A DNA stretch of 64,000 bases from assembly GCF_022489025.1 (NCBI RefSeq), contig NZ_JAKVTG010000001.1, positions 1 to 64,000 of the forward strand. The letters are read 5' to 3'. This document shows positions 43,092 to 52,151 of the stretch, piece after piece. Each line of letters opens with the position of its first letter. The stretch's first letter is position 1. The notes below the pieces were generated by a model. That model searched no databases. It saw nothing but the letters and a program-made list of their open reading frames with translations, and was not told where the DNA came from. The translations under genes and the position numbers were made by a program. The DNA comes from Planococcus halocryophilus. GTDB taxonomy: Bacteria; Bacillota; Bacilli; Bacillales_A; Planococcaceae.

Positions 43092-44144
43092 TTATTTCCA
43101 GCCTACTTCGTTAAAGATTAAAATCGACTTGGCGTTGTTGTCTCCCAGTGAAGAAAGTGGGATATCTTGTTCTTTAAATTCGCCCCATGATTTCAATAGC
43201 TCAGAAGGTTCAACAGCTGAGTTTACAGGGTATTCATAGTTAGCTTCTGCAAAAGTGCCTTGCGCTTCAGGTGCAGAAAGGAATTCAAGTAATTTTATCG
43301 CATTTTCTTTGTTTTTAGCAGTTTTAACGACACCTGCACCACTAACGTTAACGTGAGTTCCAGTTGTTTCTTGGTTCGGGAAGTAAAGTCCAAGACCTTC
43401 TGCAACTTCTACTTCAGCAGCATCTTCAGAATTTAACATTTGACCGAAATAGTAGCTATTCATAATCGCAACATCGCCGACTCCAGCTGCAATAGCTTTT
43501 GCTTGATCACGATCTCCACCTTCAGGGTCACGAGCGAAGTTATTAACAAGGCCTGCAGCCCATTCTTTTGCTTGTTCTTCACCATCGATTTCGATTAATG
43601 AAGCAAGTAAAGATTGGTTGTAAATGTTTTCAGAGCTACGGATTAATACGCGGCCATTCCACTGATCTTCAGTTAATGCTTCATAAGTTGATAACTCTTC
43701 AGGTGTTACTGTGTCTTGGTTATAAATAATCACGCGAGCACGTTTCGTTAAGCCGTACCACATTTGATCTGTATCACGGTAGTTCTCAGGAATTTGCTCA
43801 TCTAATAGGTCACTTGTTACAGATTGCAACAAACCATCTTCTTTCGCACGGTATAGACGGCCAGCATCAGCAGTTAAGAATAGATCTGCTTCCGTAGCAT
43901 CGCCTTCGCGCTTGATGCGTTCAAGTAATTCGTCTGCATCGCCTTTGATCAAGTTGACTTTAATGCCTGTTTCTTCTTCGAATTTTTTATATAGTTCATC
44001 GTCTACATCATAATGTCTTGCTGTATATAGATTAACTTCTTTGCTATCCGTTGTTTCTTCATTTGATTCAGCTGCATCGTCGTTTCCGCATGCTGCTAAA
44101 ACAAGAAGTAATAACGCTAAGATGAGATATAAGGATTTCTTCAT
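43092..44144 (-). CDS. Iron(III) ABC transporter substrate-binding lipoprotein (FbpA-like)
   Basis: The 350-residue protein has a type II signal peptide with lipobox LAAC (Cys about residue 19). An FbpA/FutA-type binding protein follows, with VNLYTARHYDVDDELYKKFEE near the start, DADLFLTADAGRLY, WNGRVLIRSS and the iron-liganding tyrosine pair in NSYYFGQM. It delivers ferric iron to the fused permease. The preceding promoter carries a Fur box overlapping the transcription start, so the operon should be induced by iron starvation. Confidence 0.93.
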   Translation of the reverse strand: MKKSLYLILALLLLVLAACGNDDAAESNEETTDSKEVNLYTARHYDVDDELYKKFEEETGIKVNLIKGDADELLERIKREGDATEADLFLTADAGRLYRAKEDGLLQSVTSDLLDEQIPENYRDTDQMWYGLTKRARVIIYNQDTVTPEELSTYEALTEDQWNGRVLIRSSENIYNQSLLASLIEIDGEEQAKEWAAGLVNNFARDPEGGDRDQAKAIAAGVGDVAIMNSYYFGQMLNSEDAAEVEVAEGLGLYFPNQETTGTHVNVSGAGVVKTAKNKENAIKLLEFLSAPEAQGTFAEANYEYPVNSAVEPSELLKSWGEFKEQDIPLSSLGDNNAKSILIFNEVGWK

Positions 44145-44182
44145 GGATGTCTCTCCCTTTAGTATGTAATTGAGAAGTTAAA

Positions 44183-44197
44183 TGAAAATCATTCTCA
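44183..44197. promoter_or_regulatory. Fur box
   Basis: Read on the minus strand, TGAGAAT-G-ATTTTCA matches the 7-1-7 Fur core TGATAAT-N-ATTATCA with one mismatch per arm. It is immediately downstream of the -10 box. Confidence 0.8.
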
Positions 44198-44203
44198 ACC
44201 TCA

Positions 44204-44231
44204 ATTATAAAGAGCTAATTGAGAATGTCAA
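44204..44231 (-). promoter_or_regulatory. Sigma-A promoter of the iron ABC operon
   Basis: Minus-strand TTGACA (plus 44226-44231), 16-bp spacer and TATAAT (plus 44204-44209), both perfect hexamers. Confidence 0.85.
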
Positions 44232-44311
44232 TCAGAAACAGCCAACTATCTTAATTTTTTTAGAGTTGTGTCTAAAAAAATGAGTTCATTGAATTTCATC
44301 ATTTGCAAAAT

Positions 44312-44352
44312 TAAAAAGCATCCTTACCCAGCTTGGGAAAGGATACTTTTCG
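44312..44352 (-). terminator. Terminator of metIC
   Basis: On the minus strand AAAAGTATCCTTTCCCA pairs with TGGGTAAGGATGCTTTT, with one mismatch, and is followed by TTAATTTT. Confidence 0.8.
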
Positions 44353-44369
44353 ATTTAACAAGCTACTGT

Positions 44370-45542
44370 TCAATTTGCGATACTCAAACCTTTTCGTCGT
44401 GCGACTTGAGCGAGTGCTTGGCTTAAATCTTGCACCAGGTCATCCGAATGCTCAAGGCCGACTGAATAACGTAATAAGCCGTCGGTAATTCCGCGCTTTT
44501 CACGTTCTTCTTGAGGCATAGAACCGTGGGACATTGTGGCAGGGTATGACAAAATCGATTCCACTGCACCTAAGCTGACCGCAAATACTGGAATTCTCAA
44601 ATGTTCTACAAATACACGAGCGGATTTTTTATCAGCTAAGCGGAAAGAGAGGACAGCTCCTGCACTCTTCGCCTGACGTTCGTGAATGGGATTTCCCGGA
44701 TGAAATGAAAACCCTGGGTAATAAACTTCTTCGATTAATGGATGGTTGTGCAAGTATTCAGCAATCACACGAGCAGATTCCGATGATTGGCCTAAACGAG
44801 CGCCTAAAGTTTTGATGCCTTGAATTAGTAAATAAGAATCTTGTGCTCCTAAAACAGAACCAAACGTGTTTTGGATAAAGGCTAGACGATTGCCAAGTTC
44901 TTCGTCTTTCGTGACGGCGAGTCCAGCAATAATATCACTATGACCAGACAAGAATTTTGTCGCGCTGTGTAGAACAATATCGGCACCGAGTGCTAACGGG
45001 TTTTGATAGAGTGGTGTCATAAATGTATTGTCGACGAATGTTAAACAACCATTCGCTTTTGCTAATTTTGCAGCGATTTCAATATCTGTAATATTCATGA
45101 CAGGGTTTGAAGGCGTTTCTAAGTAAATAACTTTAGTATTTGGTTGAATAGCATGGGCCATTTCATCCAAATCAGTCATATTTACAAATGTATATTCAAT
45201 CTTGAATTTATCCAAAACTTCTGTGATGAAACGGTAGGTGCCTCCGTAAACATCTTCGGAAACAAGTACGTGATCACCAGAAGATAAAAGCATAAAAGCA
45301 GAAGAGATGGCAGCCATTCCCGATGAAAAGGCAAAACCACGAGTGCCGCCTTCAAGCTTTGCAATCGTCTCTTCGAGTGCAAGACGAGTAGGATTACCCG
45401 AGCGACTATAATCAAAAGGACCAAAAGAATCTAAGCTTTTCTGATGAAATGTAGATGACAAATAGATCGGTACGTTAACGGCCCCAGTGAGTGGATCAAC
45501 TCCGGTAGAGTGAATAAACTTGGTTTCAATACGATCGGTCAT
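44370..45542 (-). CDS. metC: Cystathionine beta-lyase
   Basis: This PLP enzyme of the Cys/Met metabolism family cleaves cystathionine to homocysteine, the second half of transsulfuration toward methionine. In the 390-residue sequence: FDYSRSGNPTR, SSGMAAISSAF, EDVYGGTYRF, YLETPSNPVM, VDNTFMTP, the PLP lysine in SATKFLSGHSD and LRYSVGLEH at the end. ATG 45542 has GGAGG 9 bases before it, and the gene overlaps metI by 17 bp. Its pairing with metI under one S-box leader is the B. subtilis metI-metC arrangement, which supports the beta-lyase call over gamma-lyase. Confidence 0.9.
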   Translation of the reverse strand: MTDRIETKFIHSTGVDPLTGAVNVPIYLSSTFHQKSLDSFGPFDYSRSGNPTRLALEETIAKLEGGTRGFAFSSGMAAISSAFMLLSSGDHVLVSEDVYGGTYRFITEVLDKFKIEYTFVNMTDLDEMAHAIQPNTKVIYLETPSNPVMNITDIEIAAKLAKANGCLTFVDNTFMTPLYQNPLALGADIVLHSATKFLSGHSDIIAGLAVTKDEELGNRLAFIQNTFGSVLGAQDSYLLIQGIKTLGARLGQSSESARVIAEYLHNHPLIEEVYYPGFSFHPGNPIHERQAKSAGAVLSFRLADKKSARVFVEHLRIPVFAVSLGAVESILSYPATMSHGSMPQEEREKRGITDGLLRYSVGLEHSDDLVQDLSQALAQVARRKGLSIAN

Positions 45543-46659
45543 ATTCAACAACCTCCTCTTTCAATTTTGAAAATGCTTGTATTAAGTCAGCGATTAAATC
45601 GTCAGCTAGTTCAACGCCTACAGAGAAACGCAATAGACGGTTGCATACGCCGCGTTTTGTGCGTTCTTCAAAAGGGATATCTGCATGAGTTTGAGTGGCA
45701 GGGTAAGTGATAAAGCTTTCAACACCGCCAAGACTTTCAGCAAACGTGATGAGCTTAATATTTTCTAGAAATGGTCCAACCCAAGTTTCTTTCTGCAATC
45801 GGAAAGAAAGCATGCCGCCTTTACCCGGATACAATACGTCTGAGACGACTGGGTGTTTAGATAAAAACTCGGCAATTGTTTTCGCATTCGCTTCGTGCTG
45901 CCTCATGCGTAATGGTAAGGTCTTTAAGCCCCGAACCAATAACCATGAGTCAAAAGGGGAGAGGACTGCTCCAACCGAGTTATGGAATGTGGCTAGTTTG
46001 TCGCAAATCTTCTCTCCTTTAGCGGCTACAAGTCCAGCTAACACATCATTATGACCACCGATGTATTTAGTGGCGCTATGAATCACAATATCTGCTCCAA
46101 GCTTGATGGGCTGTTGGAAAAAAGGTGTTAAGAATGTATTATCTACTATTAATAGAAGTTTATGTTTTTTCGCTAATGCGGCATAAGCGACAAGGTCAAT
46201 TTCCTGCATAAGCGGGTTTGTAGGCGTTTCGATAAAAAGAGCTCGTGTGTTTATCGTTATTTTCTTTTCTGTATCTTGTACGTTTTTAAATTCAGCGTAT
46301 ATGGGATGGATGTTATAAGCGGCTGCGAAATGATCTAACAGGCGATACGTACCTCCGTAAATATCTTCCGGTACTAATAGCTCATCGCCGGGCCGAAACA
46401 AAGACAAAACCAGTTGAATAGCTGCCATTCCAGAACTACAAGCATATGCTGCATCAGCCCCTTCAAGTTCTGCAAAACCTTCTTCTAAAACAGAACGTGT
46501 CGGATTTTTAGTCCGCGTGTAATCATAACCAGTTGATTGTCCAAGACCTTGATGCTCATAAGCTGTAGATAAGTAAATGGGTGGGTTAACCGCTCCTGTC
46601 GCGGCATCACTGCGATTCCCCAATTGCACCAATAAAGTTTCTAAACTATGTTTTGTCAT
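45526..46659 (-). CDS. metI: Cystathionine gamma-synthase / O-acylhomoserine thiolyase
   Basis: A PLP enzyme that joins an O-acylhomoserine with cysteine (or sulfide) to give cystathionine (or homocysteine). The 377-residue sequence has YDYTRTKNPTR, CSSGMAAIQLVL, EDIYGGTYRL, ETPTNPLMQ, PLP lysine in SATKYIGGHND and RFSVGVELADDL. The start is the ATG at 46659 (MTKHSLET), with GGAGAGG 9 bases upstream. Longer versions would run into the riboswitch terminator. Transcription depends on the SAM-I riboswitch ahead of it, so it is on when S-adenosylmethionine is low. Confidence 0.92.
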   Translation of the reverse strand: MTKHSLETLLVQLGNRSDAATGAVNPPIYLSTAYEHQGLGQSTGYDYTRTKNPTRSVLEEGFAELEGADAAYACSSGMAAIQLVLSLFRPGDELLVPEDIYGGTYRLLDHFAAAYNIHPIYAEFKNVQDTEKKITINTRALFIETPTNPLMQEIDLVAYAALAKKHKLLLIVDNTFLTPFFQQPIKLGADIVIHSATKYIGGHNDVLAGLVAAKGEKICDKLATFHNSVGAVLSPFDSWLLVRGLKTLPLRMRQHEANAKTIAEFLSKHPVVSDVLYPGKGGMLSFRLQKETWVGPFLENIKLITFAESLGGVESFITYPATQTHADIPFEERTKRGVCNRLLRFSVGVELADDLIADLIQAFSKLKEEVVEYDRSY

Positions 46660-46679
46660 TTTACTCATCCTCTCCACGA

Positions 46680-46722
46680 TAAAACAGGGGCTTTCTTCTT
46701 TTAAGAAGAAAGCCCCTGTCAG
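46680..46722 (-). terminator. Riboswitch-controlled terminator of metIC
   Basis: GACAGGGGCTTTCTTCTT pairs with GAAGAAAGCCCCTGTT around a short A-rich loop and is followed by TTTATC, between the SAM-I aptamer and the metI ribosome binding site. Confidence 0.9.
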
Positions 46723-46737
46723 GAAACATATTCTTCT

Positions 46738-46837
46738 CATCTTCTAGGCAAAGCCTATTGGATTTAGCACCGTAGTCTTCGTCAGACTGGTTGCTGAGAC
46801 TTCGCAGGGCCAAATCCCTCCGTCTCTCTAGATAAGA
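46738..46837 (-). ncRNA. SAM-I (S-box) riboswitch aptamer
   Basis: Read on the minus strand it shows the S-box order: CTTATC-x-AGAGAG, GGAGGGA, GGCCCTGCGAAG, CTCAGCAACC, a variable hairpin (CAGTCTGACGAAGACTACG), then GGTGCTAAATCC, and closes with CTAGA-type pairing to the 5' end. It precedes an intrinsic terminator and metI-metC. Binding of S-adenosylmethionine should favour termination. Confidence 0.95.
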
Positions 46838-46880
46838 AATATCCTATTAAATTTATGGTGTTTCTGTTTCGATGTTCCTT

Positions 46881-46909
46881 ATCATAAATCATTTGTTGAA
46901 GGAAAGCAA
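46881..46909 (-). promoter_or_regulatory. Promoter of the metIC leader
   Basis: Minus-strand TTGCTT (plus 46904-46909), 17-bp spacer, TATGAT (plus 46881-46886). The predicted start is about 35 bases before the SAM-I aptamer. Confidence 0.65.
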
Positions 46910-46962
46910 GTGAGAATTTTAATTAGTTAGAATAAAAAGAAAAAAGAAGGGAAAGAAGTGGA

Positions 46963-47228
46963 CGAATCTACACGGCAGCTTCCGCTTTTCTTGTTGTCTA
47001 GCTCCAGCTACCAGATTCTCGGGTCATAAGCCACTCTTGCTGTGCGGCTGAAAAACGCCGCTTCGCCAGAGCGTCTTATGCCCGTCGAATCTACACGGCA
47101 GCTTCCGCTTTTCTTGTTGTCCAGTTGCAAGTGCCTAGCTCCTCGGGTCATAAGTCAACCCAGCTGTGTGGCAAAGAACGCCACCCTGCTGGTCTGTCTT
47201 ATGCCTGTCGGAGCTGACCAGGCACTTT
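46963..47228. repeat. Structured intergenic repeat, two full hairpin units plus a fragment
   Basis: A 35-bp segment ending TTTTCTTGTTGT is repeated exactly at 46963-46997 and 47086-47120. After each copy lies a roughly 90-base unit that folds into a long hairpin. CTCGGGTCATAAG pairs with CTTATGCCCG (unit 1) or CTTATGCCTG (unit 2). The neighbouring helices differ in sequence but keep pairing: AGATTC/GAATCT against AGCTCC/GGAGCT, and GCGGC/GCCGC against GTGGC/GCCAC. I recall similar GTCTAGCTCCAGC...GGGTCATAAG elements from other Bacillales intergenic regions. The surrounding 46838-47309 stretch holds no gene. Confidence 0.85.
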
Positions 47229-47309
47229 CACTTTTCGTGACATGAGCAGAAAAAGGGATGTTTTTGTTAAACATCGCTACAATGGAGATGAATAGGAGTG
47301 AAGGTCATT

Positions 47310-48317
47310 ATGCAAATTAAGAAATTCGAAAATATTCCACTGGCTGTGCTTGATTTGGCACCGATTAATGAAGGTGCGGAAACGGCGCAGGCATTCAAAA
47401 ATAGCGTTGAACTGGCGCAACATGTGGAGTCATTAGGCTTTAACCGCTTTTGGTTAGCTGAACATCATAATATGCCGGGAATTGGTAGTTCGGCTACATC
47501 TGTTTTAATCGGACATATTGCAGGAGCGACTAAGTCGATCCGTGTCGGTTCGGGTGGCGTTATGCTTCCAAATCATGCACCACTAGTGATTGCGGAGCAG
47601 TTTGGTACCTTGGAAACGATTTATCCAGGGCGCATCGACTTAGGCTTAGGACGTGCACCTGGAAGTGATCAAGCAACGGCTCATGCATTGCGCCGCAGTT
47701 TGCAAAGCAATGGAGAAGACTTTCCACAACAAGTAGCGGAACTTGAAAATTACTTCTCAGAAAATCCAGTGGGTCGTGTACGAGCATATCCAGGCACCAA
47801 TATGAAAGTGCCCATGTGGTTACTTGGCTCAAGCGGATTTAGTGCACAGCTTGCTGCATTAAAAGGTTTGCCGTTTTCGTTTGCTAGTCATTTTGCTCCG
47901 GATTATATGATGCAAGCCTTGCAGTTGTATCATCAGAATTTTAAGCCATCCAAAGCATTAACTGAACCATATGCTATGCTTGGCGTTAATGTTATTGTTG
48001 CGGAAACGCAAGAACGCGCAGAATGGTTAGCAACTTCCTCACAACAGCAAATGTTTTCGTTGATGAGAGGAGAGCCGACAACATTCCAACCACCGATTGA
48101 TAAGTTGGAAGACGTTTGGTCAGATCGTGAAATTGCAATTTTCCGAGATAAATTAAATTCTGAATCGATGATTGTCGGAACACCCGATCTCGTTAAGCAA
48201 AAGTTGAAAAACTTTATCCAAAAAACAAGAGCGAATGAAGTTATCGTTCACTCACCAATTTTCCATCATGAAGCTCGTCTACAGTCATACGATTACTTGG
48301 CAGAAATGATGGAATAA
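47310..48317 (+). CDS. Luciferase-like (LLM class) flavin-dependent oxidoreductase
   Basis: The 335-residue protein has the bacterial luciferase TIM-barrel motifs of the single-chain subgroup: [63 protein letters not shown], the [13 protein letters not shown] strand, and FASHFAP. These bind reduced FMN; the substrate is unknown. This YhbW-type subgroup is widespread in Bacillales. ATG 47310 is preferred, with GTG 47298 too close to AGGAG. It is monocistronic, ends at a strong terminator, and lies directly downstream of the structured repeat. Confidence 0.88.
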   Translation: MQIKKFENIPLAVLDLAPINEGAETAQAFKNSVELAQHVESLGFNRFWLAEHHNMPGIGSSATSVLIGHIAGATKSIRVGSGGVMLPNHAPLVIAEQFGTLETIYPGRIDLGLGRAPGSDQATAHALRRSLQSNGEDFPQQVAELENYFSENPVGRVRAYPGTNMKVPMWLLGSSGFSAQLAALKGLPFSFASHFAPDYMMQALQLYHQNFKPSKALTEPYAMLGVNVIVAETQERAEWLATSSQQQMFSLMRGEPTTFQPPIDKLEDVWSDREIAIFRDKLNSESMIVGTPDLVKQKLKNFIQKTRANEVIVHSPIFHHEARLQSYDYLAEMME

Positions 48318-48349
48318 GAAAAAATCTTGTCAAATAAGGAATTTACACA

Positions 48350-48387
48350 TAAAAATCACCTCTCTATTTATAGAGAGGTGATTTTTA
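48350..48387. terminator. Bidirectional terminator
   Basis: CATAAAAATCACCTCTCTA and TAGAGAGGTGATTTTTATG form a perfect stem around a TTTA-type loop between convergent genes. Confidence 0.9.
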
Positions 48388-48391
48388 TGTG

Positions 48392-48562
48392 TTAATGGAG
48401 ATCTTTCGCTTTTGCTTCTTCACGGCGACGTTGTTTTAACATGTCGTTTTCGTCATCGGCTGCAAAATCTGGTGCACCTTCGCCAATCATATTCAGAATT
48501 GCATTAAAGTCATCTTCTAATTGAAGTTCGACTTCTTGTGGATCAATTACTTTGCGTTCCAT
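48392..48562 (-). CDS. Small acidic protein of unknown function
   Basis: A 56-residue protein with no family I recognise, acidic in the middle (QLEDDFNAILNMIGEGAPDFAADDEND) and basic near the end (KQRRREEAKAK). It has a GAGGAGG ribosome binding site 10 bases before ATG 48562, so a further six-residue N-terminal extension is unlikely. A terminator right after its stop supports a real, short transcription unit. Confidence 0.65.
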   Translation of the reverse strand: MERKVIDPQEVELQLEDDFNAILNMIGEGAPDFAADDENDMLKQRRREEAKAKDLH

Positions 48563-48695
48563 TATGACCAACCTCCTCATTTGATAGCCAGCAGCCAGAT
48601 GGCAATAAAAACGACAGCTTTAACTCACATCCATTATACAGAATATTTAGTTTAATAGCTAAGAAAGAGCTTAGCGCATTAAATACACTAAACCT

Positions 48696-48749
48696 CTTAA
48701 AAGTTCATGAAAAAAGGTGCCTAAAAGTCATTGTCCATGAACTTTTAAG
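48696..48749. repeat. 14-bp inverted repeat with competing terminator stem
   Basis: CTTAAAAGTTCATG (48696-48709) and CATGAACTTTTAAG (48736-48749) are perfect complements. On the minus strand an alternative stem joins GGTGTCTTAAAAGT to ACTTTTAGGCACC and is followed by TTTTTT, which would terminate the gene at 48762. The two stems share the 48736-48749 strand and exclude each other. Confidence 0.65.
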
Positions 48750-48761
48750 ACACCCTTTATA

Positions 48762-49646
48762 TTATTGCTTATTGATTTCTGCATTTAGTGTCATCGATTC
48801 AAAAAACAAGGCAAAGGATCTTTCATTCCATTCTAAGGAAGTTAAATCGGCAGTCCGTTTTTCGATATACCCATAAGCTAGCTGTGTGCGTGGGTCATCA
48901 GTCAATTCGAGCTTAACCAAAGGACCTTCAGGTGTTAGCCAGTTTAACTGAGATAGCCGGTTTTCCAATGAAAAAGAAATCCAATCATCTTCAATTTTGT
49001 CTTTATCAAATAAAGGTTCTGGTGAAGCCATTAACCAAGTTTGGCTTGTATGTTTAGGAGGAAGCCATAGATTTTTCGATAGTACGCCTTCTTCTAAAGT
49101 CAACTCGGTAATTTCATGGCGTAGTTCCTGCACCCAATTGCCATTACCGAGTTGAAGATTTCGTGATACATACACATTACCAATTAGGATTTCGCCGTCT
49201 GGAGTCGTGAAGACGCCGTAAGGATTGGTCGTAGGGTCTGAACCATACATTGCTTCGTCAAGTCTAGCCGGTGGTTTTGGATTCCAAGATTTATAGTCTG
49301 TATCTTCTAGGCCGTTAATGTTCATTGAAAATGTATAAGGAAGCCAACTTGTATTTTTGATATCTTCAAAAATGATAGAAGTTCCATTGGAAAGCGAACG
49401 GTCAACAAGTGTATACGTCCCAACATTCAAGCCAAGGAATGTCATTTCGTAAAGCTGTGTTACGTCTGGTCCATTTTCACTAACTTCAGGCTCATTAAGC
49501 GTAATGAACGTCGGCTTTTCAAGCGTTAACGTTATATTGTTTTTGGAGTAAAGTTCTATTTCATTTTTTAAAAACATGACAGCTGTAAAAACAAACAGCG
49601 ACATGAAAAATACAACACCAACTAAAATAATTATTTTTCTAAACAC
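48762..49646 (-). CDS. Membrane-anchored protein of unknown function
   Basis: The 294-residue product has one N-terminal membrane segment (about residues 4-24, IIILVGVVFFMSLFVFTAV) and a beta-rich extracytoplasmic domain with many Trp, Asn and Asp residues; no motif I know. It resembles a surface or envelope sensor by layout only. The GTG at 49646 is chosen as start, with GAGGTG six bases before it. A TTG at 49670 is the alternative. It is monocistronic. The hairpins at 48696-48749 lie at its 3' end. Confidence 0.65.
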   Translation of the reverse strand: MFRKIIILVGVVFFMSLFVFTAVMFLKNEIELYSKNNITLTLEKPTFITLNEPEVSENGPDVTQLYEMTFLGLNVGTYTLVDRSLSNGTSIIFEDIKNTSWLPYTFSMNINGLEDTDYKSWNPKPPARLDEAMYGSDPTTNPYGVFTTPDGEILIGNVYVSRNLQLGNGNWVQELRHEITELTLEEGVLSKNLWLPPKHTSQTWLMASPEPLFDKDKIEDDWISFSLENRLSQLNWLTPEGPLVKLELTDDPRTQLAYGYIEKRTADLTSLEWNERSFALFFESMTLNAEINKQ

Positions 49647-49764
49647 ATTCTTCACCTCTGTTTTCTGCAAGATTGCCAGATTCGATTATAACATGTGAAA
49701 GGTGATGGATACGTTCGACATTTGAGCATCAAATGAACAAATACCAGAGCGATTTGTTTCCAAT

Positions 49765-49808
49765 AAAAAAACTGTAGACAAAATCGAATAAATCGATTTG
49801 TCTACAGT
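49765..49808 (-). terminator. Terminator of the amino-acid ABC operon
   Basis: ACTGTAGACAAATCGA pairs with TCGATTTTGTCTACAGT on the minus strand, with one unpaired base, and is followed by six T. Confidence 0.88.
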
Positions 49809-49834
49809 CTGTAAAAATACCTAAAAGACACTTG

Positions 49835-50557
49835 TTACAATACTTTATCCAGAAAATCTTTTGCGCGTTCGGTTTTTGGATTGCTAAAAAATTCAACAGG
49901 TTGACCTTCTTCGACTAGTACACCGTGATCTAAAAATAACACGCGGTCTGCAACTTCGCGAGCAAAACCCATTTCATGCGTAACCACAACCATCGTCATG
50001 CCTGATTGAGCTAAGTCTTTCATTACGTCGAGCACTTCTTTAACCATTTCAGGATCAAGTGCTGATGTCGGTTCATCAAACAGCATCAGTTCCGGTTCCA
50101 TTGCCAACGCACGAGCAATTGCTACACGTTGTTTCTGGCCGCCTGATAAGCTATTTGGATATGCCTTTTCTTTTTCAGATAAGCCAACACGTTCGAGTAA
50201 AAGACGAGCTTTCAGTTCTGCTTCTGCTTTTTTGATACCTTTTGCTTTTATCGGGGCATAAGTTAAATTCTCAAGCACTGTTAAATGAGGGAATAAATGA
50301 AAGTGCTGAAACACCATCCCAATTTCTTGGCGAATTTTGTGTATGTTTTTATTAGAAGCGGTCAAGCTTTTGCCGTTAATTTCGATAGTACCGTCAGTCG
50401 GTACTTCTAACAAATTTAAACAACGTAAGAAAGTCGATTTACCGGAACCAGAAGGACCGATTATTGAAACGACTTCACCTTTTTTTACGGTAGCTGAAAT
50501 ATCACTAAGTACTTCATTGGTGCCGAATTTCTTGTATAAATTTTGTACATTAATCAC
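49835..50557 (-). CDS. Polar amino-acid ABC transporter ATP-binding protein
   Basis: The 240-residue ATPase of the GlnQ/ArtM group has Walker [11 protein letters not shown]-loop [17 protein letters not shown], signature [10 protein letters not shown], Walker [15 protein letters not shown] and the switch histidine in VVTHEMGF. It overlaps the permease gene by 8 bp and is the third gene of a binding protein-permease-ATPase operon. The substrate (arginine, glutamine or similar) cannot be fixed from the ATPase. Confidence 0.93.
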   Translation of the reverse strand: MINVQNLYKKFGTNEVLSDISATVKKGEVVSIIGPSGSGKSTFLRCLNLLEVPTDGTIEINGKSLTASNKNIHKIRQEIGMVFQHFHLFPHLTVLENLTYAPIKAKGIKKAEAELKARLLLERVGLSEKEKAYPNSLSGGQKQRVAIARALAMEPELMLFDEPTSALDPEMVKEVLDVMKDLAQSGMTMVVVTHEMGFAREVADRVLFLDHGVLVEEGQPVEFFSNPKTERAKDFLDKVL

Positions 50558-51209
50558 TTTGTTTCAGCCTCCGTTCAAACACTCTACCGATCATCGTTAA
50601 GCCCATTACGAGACACCAATAAATGAAACCAACAAATAATAAAGGTTCGAAATTACGGAACAAATCAGCTCCTACTACTTGTGCACGTCTCATGAGATCG
50701 AGATAGCCAATGGTCGAAACGATGGCAGATTCTTTGGTTAAAGTGATAAATTCATTCATGAGTGCAGGCAAAATGTTTTTCAAAGCTTGCGGCAAAATGA
50801 TGTCTTTCATCATCGAACGGTAGGGCACACCAAGAGCTTGTGCGGCTTCCGTTTGTCCTTTATCTACTGCTTGTATGCCAGCACGGATAATTTCCGATAT
50901 GTAGGCGGATGAATTTAATCCAAAAGCCAGAATTGCGGACAGAAAAGCTGAAATATCATATCCGGTTAGCTGGGGAGTGGAAAAGTAAATAATCATCAAT
51001 TGCAGGATTAGTGGTGTTCCACGAAAAATCGATGTATAGGCATCTGCAAACCAACGTAAAGGTTTGATGCTGCCAATTTTAAACAAAGCCAATAATGTTC
51101 CAAGAATGGATCCAAGAATGATAGCAAAAAATACGAATTTTAAAGTGGCCCATATCCCTTCAAGCATGAAAGGGATATAGGGGACAATTTGAGAAAAATC
51201 CAGGTTCAT
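50550..51209 (-). CDS. Polar amino-acid ABC transporter permease
   Basis: The 219-residue membrane protein of the His/Glu/Gln/Arg permease family has about five transmembrane helices, the N-terminal family phrase [13 protein letters not shown], the [14 protein letters not shown] segment and the EAA loop [21 protein letters not shown] that contacts the ATPase. It sits between the ATPase and the binding-protein gene, with a 28-bp gap to the latter. Confidence 0.93.
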   Translation of the reverse strand: MNLDFSQIVPYIPFMLEGIWATLKFVFFAIILGSILGTLLALFKIGSIKPLRWFADAYTSIFRGTPLILQLMIIYFSTPQLTGYDISAFLSAILAFGLNSSAYISEIIRAGIQAVDKGQTEAAQALGVPYRSMMKDIILPQALKNILPALMNEFITLTKESAIVSTIGYLDLMRRAQVVGADLFRNFEPLLFVGFIYWCLVMGLTMIGRVFERRLKQSD

Positions 51210-51237
51210 AAGTTACAACTCTTTTCTACAGGTAAGT

Positions 51238-52017
51238 TTACTCTTCTTCAGATAGCCATTTTTCTTTTAGTTCATCTAATTTACCGCTTTCTTCCATTTC
51301 GGCAAGTACGCCGTTAACATCTTCTAAAAGTTCGCTACCTTTAGGGAAAGCGACAGCCATGCCCGGTGAAGCTGTTGTGGGATCGTCAAATGCACCAAGG
51401 TCCTGCGCTTCGATGTAGCCAAGCGCTACTTGTTTGTCAATATAAGCAGCATCGATACGCCCAGATAAAATTTCCTGGATTAATGCACCTGAATCGTCTA
51501 AAGCTTTCAATTCAAAATTGATGCCTTCGTCAGCGATGATGCTTTTCGCGCCTTCTTCTTGAATTGTCCCGAGTTGAACACCAACCGTTTTACCTTCTAA
51601 AGATTCGAGACTCGTAAGTTCGGAATCTTTAGCTGTAACGAACATTTCACCAGAATGATTGTATTCTGTGGAGAAATCGACGTTCTCTTTACGAGAGTCA
51701 GTTGCCGACATACCGGCAATGACCATATCTACACGATCATTTTGTAGAGCACCAATCAAGCCATCAAATTTCATATCTGTAATTTCAAGTTCATAACCTA
51801 ATTCGTCTGCTATGTGGTTTGCAAGGTCAATATCGAACCCAACAATGTCGCCTTCGGGGTTGCGCGATTCAAATGGAGCGAATTCTGCAGATGTACCCAT
51901 CTCCAATACTTCTTTTTTCTCTGAAGACCCTGTTTCGTCTTCACTAGAACTTCCACAAGCTCCTAGTATTAATGCAGATGATGCAAATAAAGTGATAAAT
52001 GATAGTTTCTTAATCAT
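51238..52017 (-). CDS. Amino-acid ABC transporter substrate-binding lipoprotein
   Basis: The 259-residue lipoprotein has lipobox LGAC (Cys about residue 21). The family 3 solute-binding domain shows GTSAEFAPFE, IVGFDIDLANHIADELG, MKFDGLIGALQNDRVDMVIAGM, TEYNHSGEMF and GVQLGTIQEE. The overall pattern is close to arginine-type (ArtP) binding proteins of Bacillus, though I would not claim specificity. It is first in the operon, with GGAGG before the ATG and an imperfect CodY-like box upstream. Confidence 0.92.
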   Translation of the reverse strand: MIKKLSFITLFASSALILGACGSSSEDETGSSEKKEVLEMGTSAEFAPFESRNPEGDIVGFDIDLANHIADELGYELEITDMKFDGLIGALQNDRVDMVIAGMSATDSRKENVDFSTEYNHSGEMFVTAKDSELTSLESLEGKTVGVQLGTIQEEGAKSIIADEGINFELKALDDSGALIQEILSGRIDAAYIDKQVALGYIEAQDLGAFDDPTTASPGMAVAFPKGSELLEDVNGVLAEMEESGKLDELKEKWLSEEE

Positions 52018-52115
52018 GTATATTCCTCCTGTTATATGTATGTTTATTCATTTTAATGAATTTTATCACAAGAAAAAGCATTTGGGAAGTTATTTTCCGA
52101 TAAATTTAATGTTTA

Positions 52116-52130
52116 TATTTTCTGATAATT
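52116..52130. promoter_or_regulatory. CodY-like box
   Basis: TATTTTCTGATAATT matches AATTTTCWGAAAATT at 13 of 15 positions, in the divergent region between the amino-acid transporter and pcp. CodY control of both would make biological sense, but a 2-mismatch box is common in AT-rich DNA. Confidence 0.4.
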
Positions 52131-52151
52131 AAAAGAGTATAAAAGAGAGGG

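Noticed and set aside
46963-47228. Short coding gene across the hairpin repeats
   Set aside because: Frames there lack a ribosome binding site and the sequence is better explained by base pairing.
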